From the NCBI RefSeq assembly GCF_900182705.1, contig NZ_FXTP01000014.1:1-64000 (forward strand): a DNA stretch of 64,000 nt, given 5' to 3'. Within the stretch, counting starts at the first letter, position 1. Each line of letters opens with the position of its first letter. This DNA comes from Gracilimonas mengyeensis. Lineage in GTDB: Bacteria; Bacteroidota; Rhodothermia; Balneolales; Balneolaceae. The notes below the pieces were generated by a model that did not search any database, had not been told where the DNA came from, and was given only the letters and a program-made list of their open reading frames with translations. Both the position numbers and the translations under genes were made by a program. This document shows positions 1 through 9,407 of the stretch, piece by piece.

Positions 1-3000
1 AGCTGCAGCTGCCCGTTGCCCGTGTTGGCAATCGTCCCGATCACGTTGCCACCGGCCGTTACCGTGCCCCCGCCGTTCGGACCGCCGGCTACCGTCAGGT
101 TGCCGCCACTTGCCACCGACAGGCGGTCAAACCCATTGGCCCCGCCGTTTCTTGCAATGGTCAGGGAGGCCCCGGCGTAGTTGCCACTAGCCCCGTTCAG
201 TGCGTCCAGCTCTTCGTCGGAGATCGTGACATCCCCGTCAAGGGTCACCGCACTACCACCTTCGGTGAAGGATGGAGTGGCATCAAGGCCTGTTAATACA
301 GGTGTATCGTTGGAAGCAGTAATGTCAATATTTACGGTACCCAAATTTACATCTCCGGAACCAGCCCCGTCATTGGCTTCAACCGTTAAGGTAGCCACAT
401 CGTTACCTGACACATTGTTAGCCCCGGTATATTTAAGATTGGTGGCCGTATCCAGGTAGGTATTAATGTCTCCGGCAGCACCGGCAAGCGTAACCGTGGT
501 GGCATTCACCAGGGTTTCTGTTACTCCAGCACCATCAACGGGAGTACTGAAAGTACCGGCCGAAGCGGTTAAGGTAACCGTAATATTATCACCGTCTATA
601 TCGTTGAATGTGGCCGATGACAGATTAACGTTACTTTCTGTGTCTTCTGTTACGGTAATATCGGTTGGCAGTCCGGAAACACCAGGGGGATCGTTTGTTC
701 CTGTAATATCAATATTGACCGTACCCAAGCTGACATCCCCCGAGCCATTTCCATCGTTGGCTTCCACGGTGATGGTAGCCGCATCGTTGCCGGACGCATT
801 GGAGGCTCCAGTATATTTAAGATTGGTAGCCGTATTCAGGTATGTGTTAATATCTGCGGCAGCACCGGCCAAGGTGACCGTAGTAGCATTGACCAAGGTT
901 TCGGTTACTCCGCCACCTACTCCCGAGCCATCAACCGGGGTACTAAAGGTTCCAGCCGATGCAGTCAGGGTAACGGTTAAACTATTGCCCTCAAGATCGC
1001 TGAAAGTCATACCTGACAGATCCACATTGCTTTCCGTGTCTTCTGTTACGGTGATATCGGTAGGTATCCCAGAGACTGTTGGATCATCATTCACCGGGTT
1101 TATGGTGATAGAAGCATTATCCGTAGCAGTAGAGAAGGCGGTTGTTCCTCCATTTGTGGTTGCATCTGCGGTAGCTCCTGCGCTGCCTGAGGTTTTATCC
1201 CAGGCGCGGAAAGTGATGGTTGCAGAACCGCTATAATTGGCATCCGGAACAAAACGGATTTTTTGAGTAGATCCGCCACTCAATGTACCGTCTAACAGGC
1301 GTGCCGCACTGGAAATATCAACCGCACTGCCGGTGGTACCCGAGAAGTTGGACCAACTGCTTCCATTATCGGCGGAGTATTGCCAAACTCCATTGGTGTT
1401 ATCCACATTGGTTACCGCGATGGCTTCCACTGCACTGCCATCGGGATCGGTGATGGAACCATCTACCACCATAGAAGCAACGGAAGTCCCGGGATTGTTA
1501 GAATTATTGATGGCGTCATCATCTCCATCGGCCCCGGAACCGTCATCGTCACCGGCATCTTCAGAAATAGCTGTCAGGGTCGGTGATTGGGCATTATCCA
1601 GCACAGGAGCATCGTTAGTCGTTGCAACACTGATGGTGCGCGTGTCATTGTTAGAGCCTGCGTTTTTATCGGTAGCCGTGAGAGTTACCGTCCGGTTTGA
1701 AGTGCCTGGGTTATCAGAGGTATTGCGATAACGTAATGACTGTAATACCTCCTGCACAATGGCATTGGTAGCATCTGCATCGAAGGTAATGGTAAGGGCG
1801 GTTCCGTTGGTAACCACCCCGCCTGAAACACTTAAGTCTCCGATATCGGTGGCATTCGCAAAGATATTCGTACCGCTGACGGTGATGGCCGTCCCATCCC
1901 CGTCGGTATCGGAAATACTGATTTCGTCACCCGCTTCATTGTTGGCGGTGATTTGGGCTTGAAGGGTCCCGCCGTTCCATTCAGCATCTCCGTTGGGATC
2001 ATTAACCGTGCCTGCCGGATCAATCTGAGCGGCTGCATCGCCTTCGGTAAAGGCAAGCTTGGTATTATCAATGGAAATGGTGGGATTGTCGTTAACAGGT
2101 GCTCCAAGATTGGCTACCTGAAAATTGTCCAGTTTGATAAACATGGTAGCCGATGCATCAATAGTCAGGGATGTAATTCCGGTAACATTGGAGTATGTAC
2201 TCAGGGATAGTGTTTTTCCGGCAAAAGAATTAAGAGTCTGAGAGCTGGCGACCGTACCTGCACTACTGAGAATATCAAAAGTGATTTGAGAACCTCCGCT
2301 GTTATACATATACAGGTTAGTTCCATCAAAAGCCTCTCCACCTGAAAAGGATAGCGTTACTGCGGTTTCTCCCGAAGAAGAATACACGTGCTGAAAGAAA
2401 GCACCATTATAAGCTCCGGTACTAAAGCTTTCACCATCTACAACGAGCGTATAATTCTTTGAAGCACTCTCATAAAATTCAGCGTTAATTGCACTGCTTC
2501 CTCCTGCATAGCTTCCCGTTGTTTTAACTTGGGTAAAATCAATAGTTCCGTTAAACTGCAACGTTCCCGTAAAATCCTTCATTGCAATAGATTCAGGCAA
2601 TGGAGCAGCTTCGATATCTCCTTTCTGAATTTCCAATTCCCAGTTACCGCCAAAGGCTTCGTTCCCGGTTTTATCGATGGAAGCTGCTACATCGGCATGG
2701 GTGTTGTTTTTGATGATTTCGAGAAAGTCATTCCCTTCGTCACCCTGTGCTACATCACAGCCGTAAATCATTAAGTCACCACCCACGCGAATGGCTTTAT
2801 TTATAGCAGCAAATCCGGCAACATCTTCCTGTAATTCTTTTTGGTCAATACGCTGTCCGCCCAGATAAATCGCTCCAGCTTCGGCATGTGAAACCAGATG
2901 CACTGCATCCAGATTAGTATAGCCAGACAGAATTTTCATCAGCTCTACCATACCATCTTTACCTTGTGGCACTTCCAAAATATCCACTCCGGATCTGGCT

Positions 3001-3314
3001 TGCTTGAAGATCATGTGCTTGTCTTCTACAGCTCCGTCCACAATAACAAGTTCCCGTACCTTTTGGCCTTTATTCAGTTCCAGATCCGAGCTTCTATTTT
3101 TAATCACTGATTGCAAATCTGCATCATTTTTGCTGATGGATGTAGATGCCAGCGGCTTGAGGTTAAGATTAGCCGTGATGGCGCTTCCGGGACTATAATG
3201 TCCACGCTGAGCACGATAATAGGAATGTCCACCACCGGAAAGTGCGGTAGCGGAAATAGCCAAATGAGCTGCTGTTAATCCTGCTTTCTTTAAAAAATTG
3301 GTACGTGATTGCAT
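1..3314 (-). CDS. Giant DUF4347/cadherin-like repeat surface protein, 3' end outside window
   Basis: An open minus-strand frame runs from ATG at 3314 off the left edge, giving at least 1104 residues. The N-terminus (MQSRTNFLKKAGLTAAHLAI) looks like an export signal. Residues about 75-215 match DUF4347, a domain found at the N-terminus of giant bacterial surface proteins, with HLVSHAEAGAIYLGG, MIYGCDVAQGDEG and DVAASIDKTGNEAFGGNWEL. After it comes a beta-rich segment and then Ig/cadherin-like repeats rich in Asp, Thr and Gly. Two successive repeats of about 120 residues are nearly identical (GIPTDITVTEDTESNVDLS against GLPTDITVTEDTESNVNLS). It follows the sulfotransferase gene by 27 bp, so the two are probably co-transcribed. 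The secretion route cannot be judged without the missing C-terminus. Domain recognition is solid; a role in adhesion is inference. Confidence 0.85.
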   Translation of the reverse strand, partial: MQSRTNFLKKAGLTAAHLAISATALSGGGHSYYRAQRGHYSPGSAITANLNLKPLASTSISKNDADLQSVIKNRSSDLELNKGQKVRELVIVDGAVEDKHMIFKQARSGVDILEVPQGKDGMVELMKILSGYTNLDAVHLVSHAEAGAIYLGGQRIDQKELQEDVAGFAAINKAIRVGGDLMIYGCDVAQGDEGNDFLEIIKNNTHADVAASIDKTGNEAFGGNWELEIQKGDIEAAPLPESIAMKDFTGTLQFNGTIDFTQVKTTGSYAGGSSAINAEFYESASKNYTLVVDGESFSTGAYNGAFFQHVYSSSGETAVTLSFSGGEAFDGTNLYMYNSGGSQITFDILSSAGTVASSQTLNSFAGKTLSLSTYSNVTGITSLTIDASATMFIKLDNFQVANLGAPVNDNPTISIDNTKLAFTEGDAAAQIDPAGTVNDPNGDAEWNGGTLQAQITANNEAGDEISISDTDGDGTAITVSGTNIFANATDIGDLSVSGGVVTNGTALTITFDADATNAIVQEVLQSLRYRNTSDNPGTSNRTVTLTATDKNAGSNNDTRTISVATTNDAPVLDNAQSPTLTAISEDAGDDDGSGADGDDDAINNSNNPGTSVASMVVDGSITDPDGSAVEAIAVTNVDNTNGVWQYSADNGSSWSNFSGTTGSAVDISSAARLLDGTLSGGSTQKIRFVPDANYSGSATITFRAWDKTSGSAGATADATTNGGTTAFSTATDNASITINPVNDDPTVSGIPTDITVTEDTESNVDLSGMTFSDLEGNSLTVTLTASAGTFSTPVDGSGVGGGVTETLVNATTVTLAGAAADINTYLNTATNLKYTGASNASGNDAATITVEANDGNGSGDVSLGTVNIDITGTNDPPGVSGLPTDITVTEDTESNVNLSSATFNDIDGDNITVTLTASAGTFSTPVDGAGVTETLVNATTVTLAGAAGDINTYLDTATNLKYTGANNVSGNDVATLTVEANDGAGSGDVNLGTVNIDITASNDTPVLTGLDATPSFTEGGSAVTLDGDVTISDEELDALNGASGNYAGASLTIARNGGANGFDRLSVASGGNLTVAGGPNGGGTVTAGGNVIGTIANTGNGQLQ

Positions 3315-3341
3315 AGCGTATTCCGTTGAGGTAGTAGTGAA

Positions 3342-4160
3342 TTAATTTTTTTCTTTTTTTGGAGCAATGACATGTGCGGCCGACCCTGAGGTATCTTCCC
3401 AGAATGCCATTTCACTGTATTTTTGAAAAAGGTCGGGGGGCAGAATGGTTCTGCGTGGAGTGAATTCTACTTTTCTTTTTACCGTGTGAAGGCCTTTGGC
3501 TCCCAAGTTAGCATCAAACTCATCCTGCGAATATTCCACATTGTCGAAATCGTGATCATAGTATTCTTCCCCTATAAATTGGTAGATCAGCTTTATCGTG
3601 TTTTCGGGGTGTTGCGCAAGCAGGTCATAATCTACCAGTAGTAAACGGTCGGAATATTCTCCGTAAAAGGCCTCCTTAAGGGCCGTCCAAGATGCCCCCA
3701 CAGTACCACCGTTAATCATACTTTCGCAACGCGAATAGACCGTAGCTCGGTTACCCGCTCCGTAAATTTTGCTGTAGTCAAAAGGGTTTTTGCGATAGAT
3801 CTTTTCAAAACTGTCCATCACCCAAGCCGGGTTACGTACACAGCAGATTACCTTAAAGTCATCGTATAATTCGGTAAGCTGGTGCAGCCGGGCAGTCCAC
3901 ATACGGTTGGTATCAAAAATAATGCGTTCATCTACATCCGCGTAGTAAGAGTCAAAAATTGAAGTGCAGACCCGCTTACGTTTTACTTCATCAAAAAAAG
4001 TATAAAATTCGCTGCCCGCCCCAATCTGTTCAAGCATACCATTTATAAGCGAACCCACCGGGCTGCTCATCCCCGCATGAAAATCCTGGTTTTGATTTAG
4101 AATTCCTGAAAGTAACGTGGATCCTGAGCGTGGGAGTCCCGAGATAAAGTGAAACTGCAT
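3342..4160 (-). CDS. Sulfotransferase family protein (PAPS-dependent)
   Basis: The 272-residue product opens with FHFISGLPRSGSTLLSGIL, the 5'-phosphosulfate-binding loop of PAPS-dependent sulfotransferases at residues 3-21. A later segment (FKVICCVRNPAWVMDSFEK, about 103-121) fits the 3'-phosphate-binding region with its Arg. The family moves sulfate from PAPS to hydroxyl groups on glycans, lipids or tyrosines. There is no signal peptide, so it should act in the cytoplasm. It ends 27 bp before the giant DUF4347 gene on the same strand, so that protein, or a glycan on it, is a candidate substrate. That link is inference from position only. Confidence 0.85.
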   Translation of the reverse strand: MQFHFISGLPRSGSTLLSGILNQNQDFHAGMSSPVGSLINGMLEQIGAGSEFYTFFDEVKRKRVCTSIFDSYYADVDERIIFDTNRMWTARLHQLTELYDDFKVICCVRNPAWVMDSFEKIYRKNPFDYSKIYGAGNRATVYSRCESMINGGTVGASWTALKEAFYGEYSDRLLLVDYDLLAQHPENTIKLIYQFIGEEYYDHDFDNVEYSQDEFDANLGAKGLHTVKRKVEFTPRRTILPPDLFQKYSEMAFWEDTSGSAAHVIAPKKEKN

Positions 4161-4335
4161 ATATCTTATTAATTTTGATGAAACCTGAATTTCTTAGTCT
4201 GCTACCCCTACCTATTTGATAAGCAGACACGTCAGAACATTAGTATTTTTTAATGTTAAAACCAACCAATACCTTATTAGCCTAAGCCTCATACGTTATT
4301 ATCGGCAACCACCTCAGAAACTTAATTCTCTACCT
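4161..4335. other. Spacer between sensor kinase and sulfotransferase
   Basis: This 175-bp AT-rich gap follows the kinase stop and precedes the sulfotransferase start on the minus strand. I see no hairpin with a T-run and no convincing coding potential. It probably holds the promoter of the sulfotransferase/DUF4347 pair. Confidence 0.4.
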
Positions 4336-6441
4336 TTAGCCTCTCTTTTCAAACTCAAATTCAAAAATAGTCCCATTTTCAGAATACCGTTTGCACTCTG
4401 CATTTAGTTGCTTGGCCAGCGTTTTGATGACCGTCATCCCCAAAGAGCTATGCACCCCATTTTCGGATTGATCTGGTAGGCCAATACCATCGTCTCGTAG
4501 TTTGAAATAAAGCTCGTTATTACTGCTCGTTAGCGAAACCTCAATTTCGCCTTTTTCCCGACCTTTAAAGGCGTGTTTATAGCTATTGGTTAAAATTTCG
4601 TTAAGCAAAAGTCCGCATGGTATAGCCTTTGTGATTGGCATTTTAACAGGGTCTATAGCAAGATTCACTTTCACGTCCGCTTCGGGTTTTTTAATATTTT
4701 TATGGATAGTTGCTGCCAGTTCCTCAAAATACTTGTCTACCCTTACCTGGGATAAATCCTCTGTTTGGTATAATTTTTCATGGACCATGGCGATAGAATG
4801 CACCCGCATCTGGCTGTCTTTCAATACGCTCTTGGCTTCTTTGTTTTGTACAGAAAATGCCTGCAGCTCTAACAAGCCGGTGATGACAGCCAGGTTATTT
4901 TTCACACGGTGATGGATCTCCGCCAAAAGCACTTCTTTTTCATGCAGCGATTGCCGTACCTGATCTTCTGCCTTTTTGCGGGCCGTGATATCCACGTAAA
5001 TACCATAGATTCCCACAACTTCCTTTCCCACAACTACGGGAATGGCATAAATAATCATATCCAGGATCTTACCATCCTTGCGAATTCTCTTTTCCGTAAC
5101 CTGCCTGATCCGATCCGACTCATTTAGTTTTTTGGCATCTTTATGTTTCTGATCCGGAACAATCACTTTATCCAGTTCTTTACCTTTAAGCTCTTGCTCG
5201 CTATAGCCAAAAAGATGCTCAAAGCCATCATTTACCATCTCTACTTTATGCTGTTCATCTAACAAGGCAATACCAATGGGTAAAGAGTTAAATAACTTTG
5301 AGAACAGGCCTTCCCTCTTTTTCAAGGCTTCCTGAGATTCACGTTGCTCCGAAACATCCCGCTCAATAACGATCAGTACATCTTTTCCAAAGTAGTTACC
5401 GCTGCTTACAATAAGGTCGGTTGGAAAAACCTGACCGTTTTTTCTACGCCCCCAGCCTTCATATTTGCCATTTTGTCCATTGTTTGCTTTTTCAATGATC
5501 TCATAAATACGATTTTCATTGTATTTATCGGGGTCGGCTAAGATGCGGGTGTGCTTTCCTACCACCTCGCTTCGGGTATAGCCAAAAGTTTTTTCGAGCC
5601 CCTCATTGGCTTCAACTATCATTCCCTCTTGATCCACTAAGTAAATGGCATCACCAATAGAATTAAATAAATCCTCATAGCTTTTGGTGCTTCGCTTAGC
5701 GTTTTCAAAGGCTAGCTCACGATCAGTTACATCATGAGCATAGGAGTATATTCCCGTCACTTCCCCACCCTGATCATATAAAATTGAATTATACCACTCA
5801 CAATAAATCACTTCCCCATTACCGGTAATAACCCGGTTTATATGAGAACTATCCTGCTCTCCGTTGGCAATCGTATTCCTAATACTGTCCCTTACCACAG
5901 CAAGGTCTTCGGGATGGATAAACTTTTCAAGCAACCTCTCCTCTGATTTCGCTTGTTCAGCCGAGTAGCCAAATATCTCTTCTGCCTTCTTTGACCATTC
6001 CAATACATTTAAATTCGTGTCCCATTCAATTTCAGCCAGCGGAAAATTATTAAGCGCCAGCTTGCTGGAAAGCAATTCTTCGGGATAGGCTTTCCCGTTA
6101 TTACCATTCATTAGTTGATGAGCCACAACCAGTTTGGCAGGCTTTCCTTTGTGATGTATCAGCTGGCTGGAAAGCTGAAAATAAATCTCTTCATCCCGGT
6201 TATTCCGAAAACACCATATAGTTTCATCAGAGAGCCGCGATGCATATCCGTTTGTAATCAGTGAATCGTCCGCAGAAATCCGGTTCCCTAATTCTGATAG
6301 TTTTTTCCCGACATAATGGGTTTTAGGATGACCAAAAACTTTTTCGGCGGCGGTATTAACGTCAAGTATAGCAAGATCAGACTGTGCACATACAAACATA
6401 GCCTGTGCATCGAAGAAACTCTCTTCGGATTTAAACTTCAT
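4336..6441 (-). CDS. Multi-PAS sensor histidine kinase, HisKA_2 type
   Basis: A 701-residue kinase with four PAS domains in tandem (about 10-110, 130-245, 255-370 and 380-490), each with the asparagine-containing core and FGY/FGH motif (for example VEANEGLEKTFGYTRSEVVG). The phosphoacceptor helix is EIHHRVKNNLAVITGLLELQ with the likely phosphorylated His at 511, typical of HisKA_2/HWE-like kinases. The HATPase domain follows (LLNEILTNSYKHAFKG as N box, LRDDGIGLPD as G1 box). There are no membrane segments, so it should be a cytoplasmic sensor; PAS domains often bind flavin, haem or small ligands, but I cannot tell which. No response regulator lies next to it. It is divergent from thrS across a 161-bp gap. 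Confidence 0.92.
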   Translation of the reverse strand: MKFKSEESFFDAQAMFVCAQSDLAILDVNTAAEKVFGHPKTHYVGKKLSELGNRISADDSLITNGYASRLSDETIWCFRNNRDEEIYFQLSSQLIHHKGKPAKLVVAHQLMNGNNGKAYPEELLSSKLALNNFPLAEIEWDTNLNVLEWSKKAEEIFGYSAEQAKSEERLLEKFIHPEDLAVVRDSIRNTIANGEQDSSHINRVITGNGEVIYCEWYNSILYDQGGEVTGIYSYAHDVTDRELAFENAKRSTKSYEDLFNSIGDAIYLVDQEGMIVEANEGLEKTFGYTRSEVVGKHTRILADPDKYNENRIYEIIEKANNGQNGKYEGWGRRKNGQVFPTDLIVSSGNYFGKDVLIVIERDVSEQRESQEALKKREGLFSKLFNSLPIGIALLDEQHKVEMVNDGFEHLFGYSEQELKGKELDKVIVPDQKHKDAKKLNESDRIRQVTEKRIRKDGKILDMIIYAIPVVVGKEVVGIYGIYVDITARKKAEDQVRQSLHEKEVLLAEIHHRVKNNLAVITGLLELQAFSVQNKEAKSVLKDSQMRVHSIAMVHEKLYQTEDLSQVRVDKYFEELAATIHKNIKKPEADVKVNLAIDPVKMPITKAIPCGLLLNEILTNSYKHAFKGREKGEIEVSLTSSNNELYFKLRDDGIGLPDQSENGVHSSLGMTVIKTLAKQLNAECKRYSENGTIFEFEFEKRG

Positions 6442-6602
6442 GTAACAACTGTAGATGATTATTTCATTGCCGCAAGAATATTACGTTTATGAACATCTAA
6501 ATCCAATGCTAATTGCTTTGAAATTATCGCAGGAATAAGGCTGTGTGTACATACTATTTTTTTTATCTTACGCAGCAAACAAATTTTGAGAACAATTATT
6601 GA

Positions 6603-8552
6603 ATGGCAGACCAACAAATTACGCTTACACTACCCGACGGATCTGAACGTGAATATTCATCAGGGGTAACAGGACTTGAAGTTGCCCAATCTATCGCAGC
6701 CGGCCTGGCCCGTGCGGCCCTTAGTATTACGGTAAACGGAGATATTCGTGACCTGGATCGACCCATCACTGAAGACGCCGAAATTGCAATTAACACCTGG
6801 GACAGCGAAGAGGGTAAATATACTTTCTGGCACTCTTCCGCTCACCTTTTAGCAGAAGCTATTCAAGAGCTTTATCCCGAGGCAAAATTCGGCATTGGTC
6901 CGCCCATTGAAAATGGCTTTTATTATGATATCGACTTTGGTGACGAGCAGGTAACACAGGAAGACCTGCCGAAGATCGAGAAGAAATTCATCGAAAAAGC
7001 ACGTCAGAAATCTGAATTCGAGCGCAGAAATGTATCTAAAGAAGAAGCCCTCTCCCACTACGAGGATAAAGGCAACGAATACAAAGTTGACCTGATTAAG
7101 GATTTGGAAGATGGCAACATCACCTTTTACACCCAGGGAGATTTTACCGATTTATGCCGCGGCCCTCACATCCCCAACACCGGCGATGTGAAAGCCGTGA
7201 AACTCACCAGCCTGGCAGGTGCCTACTGGCGGGGCGACTCGGAAGGCAAACAGCTGACCCGTATTTACGGCATCAGCTTTCCCAAGCAAAAGATGCTGAA
7301 TGAGCACCTTGAGCGCATTGAAGAAGCCAAAAAACGAGATCACCGTAAGCTGGGCAAAGAGCTTGGCATTTATATGATTGACAAAATGGTAGGCAGTGGC
7401 CTGCCCCTGTGGCTGCCCAACGGCACGCTGATGCGTCGCACGCTGGAGGCTTTTCTGCGCGATGAACAGAAAAACCGCGGCTACCAGGAAGTGATCACTC
7501 CGCACATCGCCAATATTGAACTGTACAAAACCTCCGGGCACTATCCTTATTATAAGGATTCCCAGTTCAATCCCATGGAAGTGGATGAGGAAGAATACAT
7601 GCTCAAGCCCATGAACTGCCCGCATCATCACCGGATTTATTCGAACGATTTGCGCAGTTACCGTGACCTGCCTTTGCGCCTTGCTGAATTTGGCACGGTA
7701 TACCGATATGAACAATCCGGGGAGCTCAGCGGACTTTCCCGCGTACGGGGATTTACCCAGGATGACGCGCACATTTATTGTACACACGATCAATTAAAAC
7801 AAGAAATCAAGAACGTAATTGAGCTTACCCAACTGGTATTTAACACCTTTGGGATGCCGGTTGACATCCGCCTTTCTTACCGGGATGAGAATGAGAAAAA
7901 GTACGGTGGAAACACGGAATATTGGGATCGTGCCCAACAAGAAATTCGGGAAGTAGCCGACGAGATGGAGCTGGATTATACCGTGGCTCCAGGCGAAGCC
8001 AGCTTCTATGGACCCAAAATTGACTTTATTATCCGGGATGCCATTGGACGTAAATGGCAGCTTGGAACCGTGCAAGTTGATTACGTTATGCCGGAACGAT
8101 TTGATCTCACTTATGTGGGTTCAGATAACGAAAAACACCGTCCTGTGATCATTCACCGGGCACCCTTTGGTTCCATGGAGCGATTCATGAGTATCCTGAT
8201 TGAACACTTTGCAGGAGACTTCCCACTGTGGCTAGCTCCGGAACAAGTTCGCATTTTGCCGATATCAGATGATCAGATACCTTATGCGAATGAACTGAAG
8301 GAATCTTTCGAGAATATCGATGTTCGGGTGTCGGTTGACGGACGAAGCGAACAGATTGGCGGAAAAATCCGTGATGCTGAAACGAGCAAGATTCCAATTA
8401 TGTTAATAGTAGGTAGTAATGAAGTAGAAGACGGCACTGTATCCGTCAGAAGACATAAGCACGGAGATATTGGAACTTTCAAATTTTCTGAGTTTATTTC
8501 CGATGTCCACGAAGAAATTAAGACAAAAGCTTTACCTAAGAATCAAGATTAA
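6603..8552 (+). CDS. thrS: Threonyl-tRNA synthetase
   Basis: The 649-residue product has the full bacterial ThrRS layout. An N-terminal TGS domain (residues 1-63) is followed by the editing/second additional domain (HSSAHLLAEAIQELYP), the class II catalytic core with its zinc-site segment MNCPHHHRIY and motif 2 (EFGTVYRYEQSGELSG), motif 3 (APFGSMERFMSILIEHF) and the C-terminal anticodon-binding domain. It charges tRNA-Thr in the cytoplasm. It is the first gene of the classic thrS-infC-rpmI-rplT-pheST order. The ATG at 6603 has no clear Shine-Dalgarno sequence. Length and motifs are normal. Confidence 0.98.
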   Translation: MADQQITLTLPDGSEREYSSGVTGLEVAQSIAAGLARAALSITVNGDIRDLDRPITEDAEIAINTWDSEEGKYTFWHSSAHLLAEAIQELYPEAKFGIGPPIENGFYYDIDFGDEQVTQEDLPKIEKKFIEKARQKSEFERRNVSKEEALSHYEDKGNEYKVDLIKDLEDGNITFYTQGDFTDLCRGPHIPNTGDVKAVKLTSLAGAYWRGDSEGKQLTRIYGISFPKQKMLNEHLERIEEAKKRDHRKLGKELGIYMIDKMVGSGLPLWLPNGTLMRRTLEAFLRDEQKNRGYQEVITPHIANIELYKTSGHYPYYKDSQFNPMEVDEEEYMLKPMNCPHHHRIYSNDLRSYRDLPLRLAEFGTVYRYEQSGELSGLSRVRGFTQDDAHIYCTHDQLKQEIKNVIELTQLVFNTFGMPVDIRLSYRDENEKKYGGNTEYWDRAQQEIREVADEMELDYTVAPGEASFYGPKIDFIIRDAIGRKWQLGTVQVDYVMPERFDLTYVGSDNEKHRPVIIHRAPFGSMERFMSILIEHFAGDFPLWLAPEQVRILPISDDQIPYANELKESFENIDVRVSVDGRSEQIGGKIRDAETSKIPIMLIVGSNEVEDGTVSVRRHKHGDIGTFKFSEFISDVHEEIKTKALPKNQD

Positions 8553-8561
8553 CTAAACAAC

Positions 8562-8573
8562 GAGGTTACTATC
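8562..8573 (+). promoter_or_regulatory. Shine-Dalgarno GAGG and AUC start codon of infC
   Basis: GAGG at 8562-8565 lies five bases before ATC at 8571-8573, and the codons that follow read ARRNHRRRPQ, the expected start of IF-3. No ATG, GTG or TTG lies between the thrS stop in this frame and the conserved N-terminal domain. In Escherichia coli infC uses AUU, which lets IF-3 repress its own synthesis; AUC would do the same here. Confidence 0.8.
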
Positions 8574-9113
8574 GCAAGAAGAAACCACCGAAGACGACCA
8601 CAAAACGATGATCGTCCTCGCATTAATGAAGAAATCAGAGCTGACCAGGTACGAGTCATTAAACCGGATGAGGGACATGAAGTCACTACGGTAGATCGTG
8701 CCCTGCAGATTGCAGAATCATATCAACTGGATTTAGTAGAAGTAGCACCTAAAGCCAAACCACCGGTTTGCAAGGTGATTGACTTTGGTAAATTCATGTA
8801 TGAAAAAAAGAAAAAGGAAAAGGAAGCCAAGAAAAAGCAGCACACCATTTCGGTGAAAGAATTGCGTTTCCGTCCTAATACCGATGATCATGACCTTGAG
8901 TTCAAAACCCGCCATGCCCGCGATTTCCTGGAAGGTGGCGATAAAGTAAAAGCTACCGTGCAGTTTCGGGGCCGGGATATGCTTTACACTGAAAAGGGTG
9001 AATTGCTGTTGCTGCAACTGGCAAAAGAACTCGAAGATGTCGGCAAAATTGAGTCTAAGCCCACTATGGAGGGGCGCCGCATGATCATGATGCTGGCTCC
9101 ATCGAAAAGTTAA
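8571..9113 (+). CDS. infC: Translation initiation factor IF-3, AUC start
   Basis: Reading from ATC at 8571 gives 180 residues, the normal size of IF-3. The N-terminal domain has RINEEIRADQVRVI and LQIAESYQLDLVEVAPKAKP; the linker is lysine-rich (KFMYEKKKKEKEAKKK); the C-terminal domain has KELRFRPNTDDHD and ends GRRMIMMLAPSKS. IF-3 binds the 30S subunit, prevents 70S association and rejects non-AUG starts. The first conventional start, GTG at 8775, would remove most of the N-terminal domain, so a short annotation would be wrong. The gene begins 18 bp after thrS. Confidence 0.93.
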   Translation: MARRNHRRRPQNDDRPRINEEIRADQVRVIKPDEGHEVTTVDRALQIAESYQLDLVEVAPKAKPPVCKVIDFGKFMYEKKKKEKEAKKKQHTISVKELRFRPNTDDHDLEFKTRHARDFLEGGDKVKATVQFRGRDMLYTEKGELLLLQLAKELEDVGKIESKPTMEGRRMIMMLAPSKS

Positions 9114-9187
9114 TTCCCTCGTTGCTTACCGCCACAATTCTCCTTACTTTATAAGTCTTTAAATTTTCACAAAAGTGGTGTATTTCC

Positions 9188-9388
9188 ATGCCAAAAATGA
9201 AAAGTAATAGTGGTGCTAAAAAGCGGTTTAAGGTTACCGGTTCCGGTAAAATTAAGCGTAAAAAGGCTTATAAGCGTCACATCTTGACTAAGAAAAGTAG
9301 TAAAACTAAGAGACAGCTTGGAAAAGACACATTGGTGGATAAAGCCGATGAGAAGTCTATCAAAAAGCAGATCCCTTATAAATTTTAA
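9188..9388 (+). CDS. rpmI: 50S ribosomal protein L35
   Basis: A 66-residue basic protein ([20 protein letters not shown], then [20 protein letters not shown]) that is unmistakably bL35. It is a structural protein of the large subunit. It sits between infC and rplT as in most bacteria, where L20 usually represses translation of this pair; no L20-binding fold was worked out here. Confidence 0.98.
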   Translation: MPKMKSNSGAKKRFKVTGSGKIKRKKAYKRHILTKKSSKTKRQLGKDTLVDKADEKSIKKQIPYKF

Positions 9389-9407
9389 ATTCTAAAAACA
9401 CGACAAA

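Noticed and set aside
181-3198. Several plus-strand frames of 60-256 codons
   Set aside because: They are antisense shadows of the giant minus-strand DUF4347 protein, whose frame is open throughout and has clear domain content.
8775-9113. IF-3 as a 112-residue protein from GTG 8775
   Set aside because: This start lies inside the conserved N-terminal domain; the frame reads on upstream to AUC 8571 with typical IF-3 sequence.
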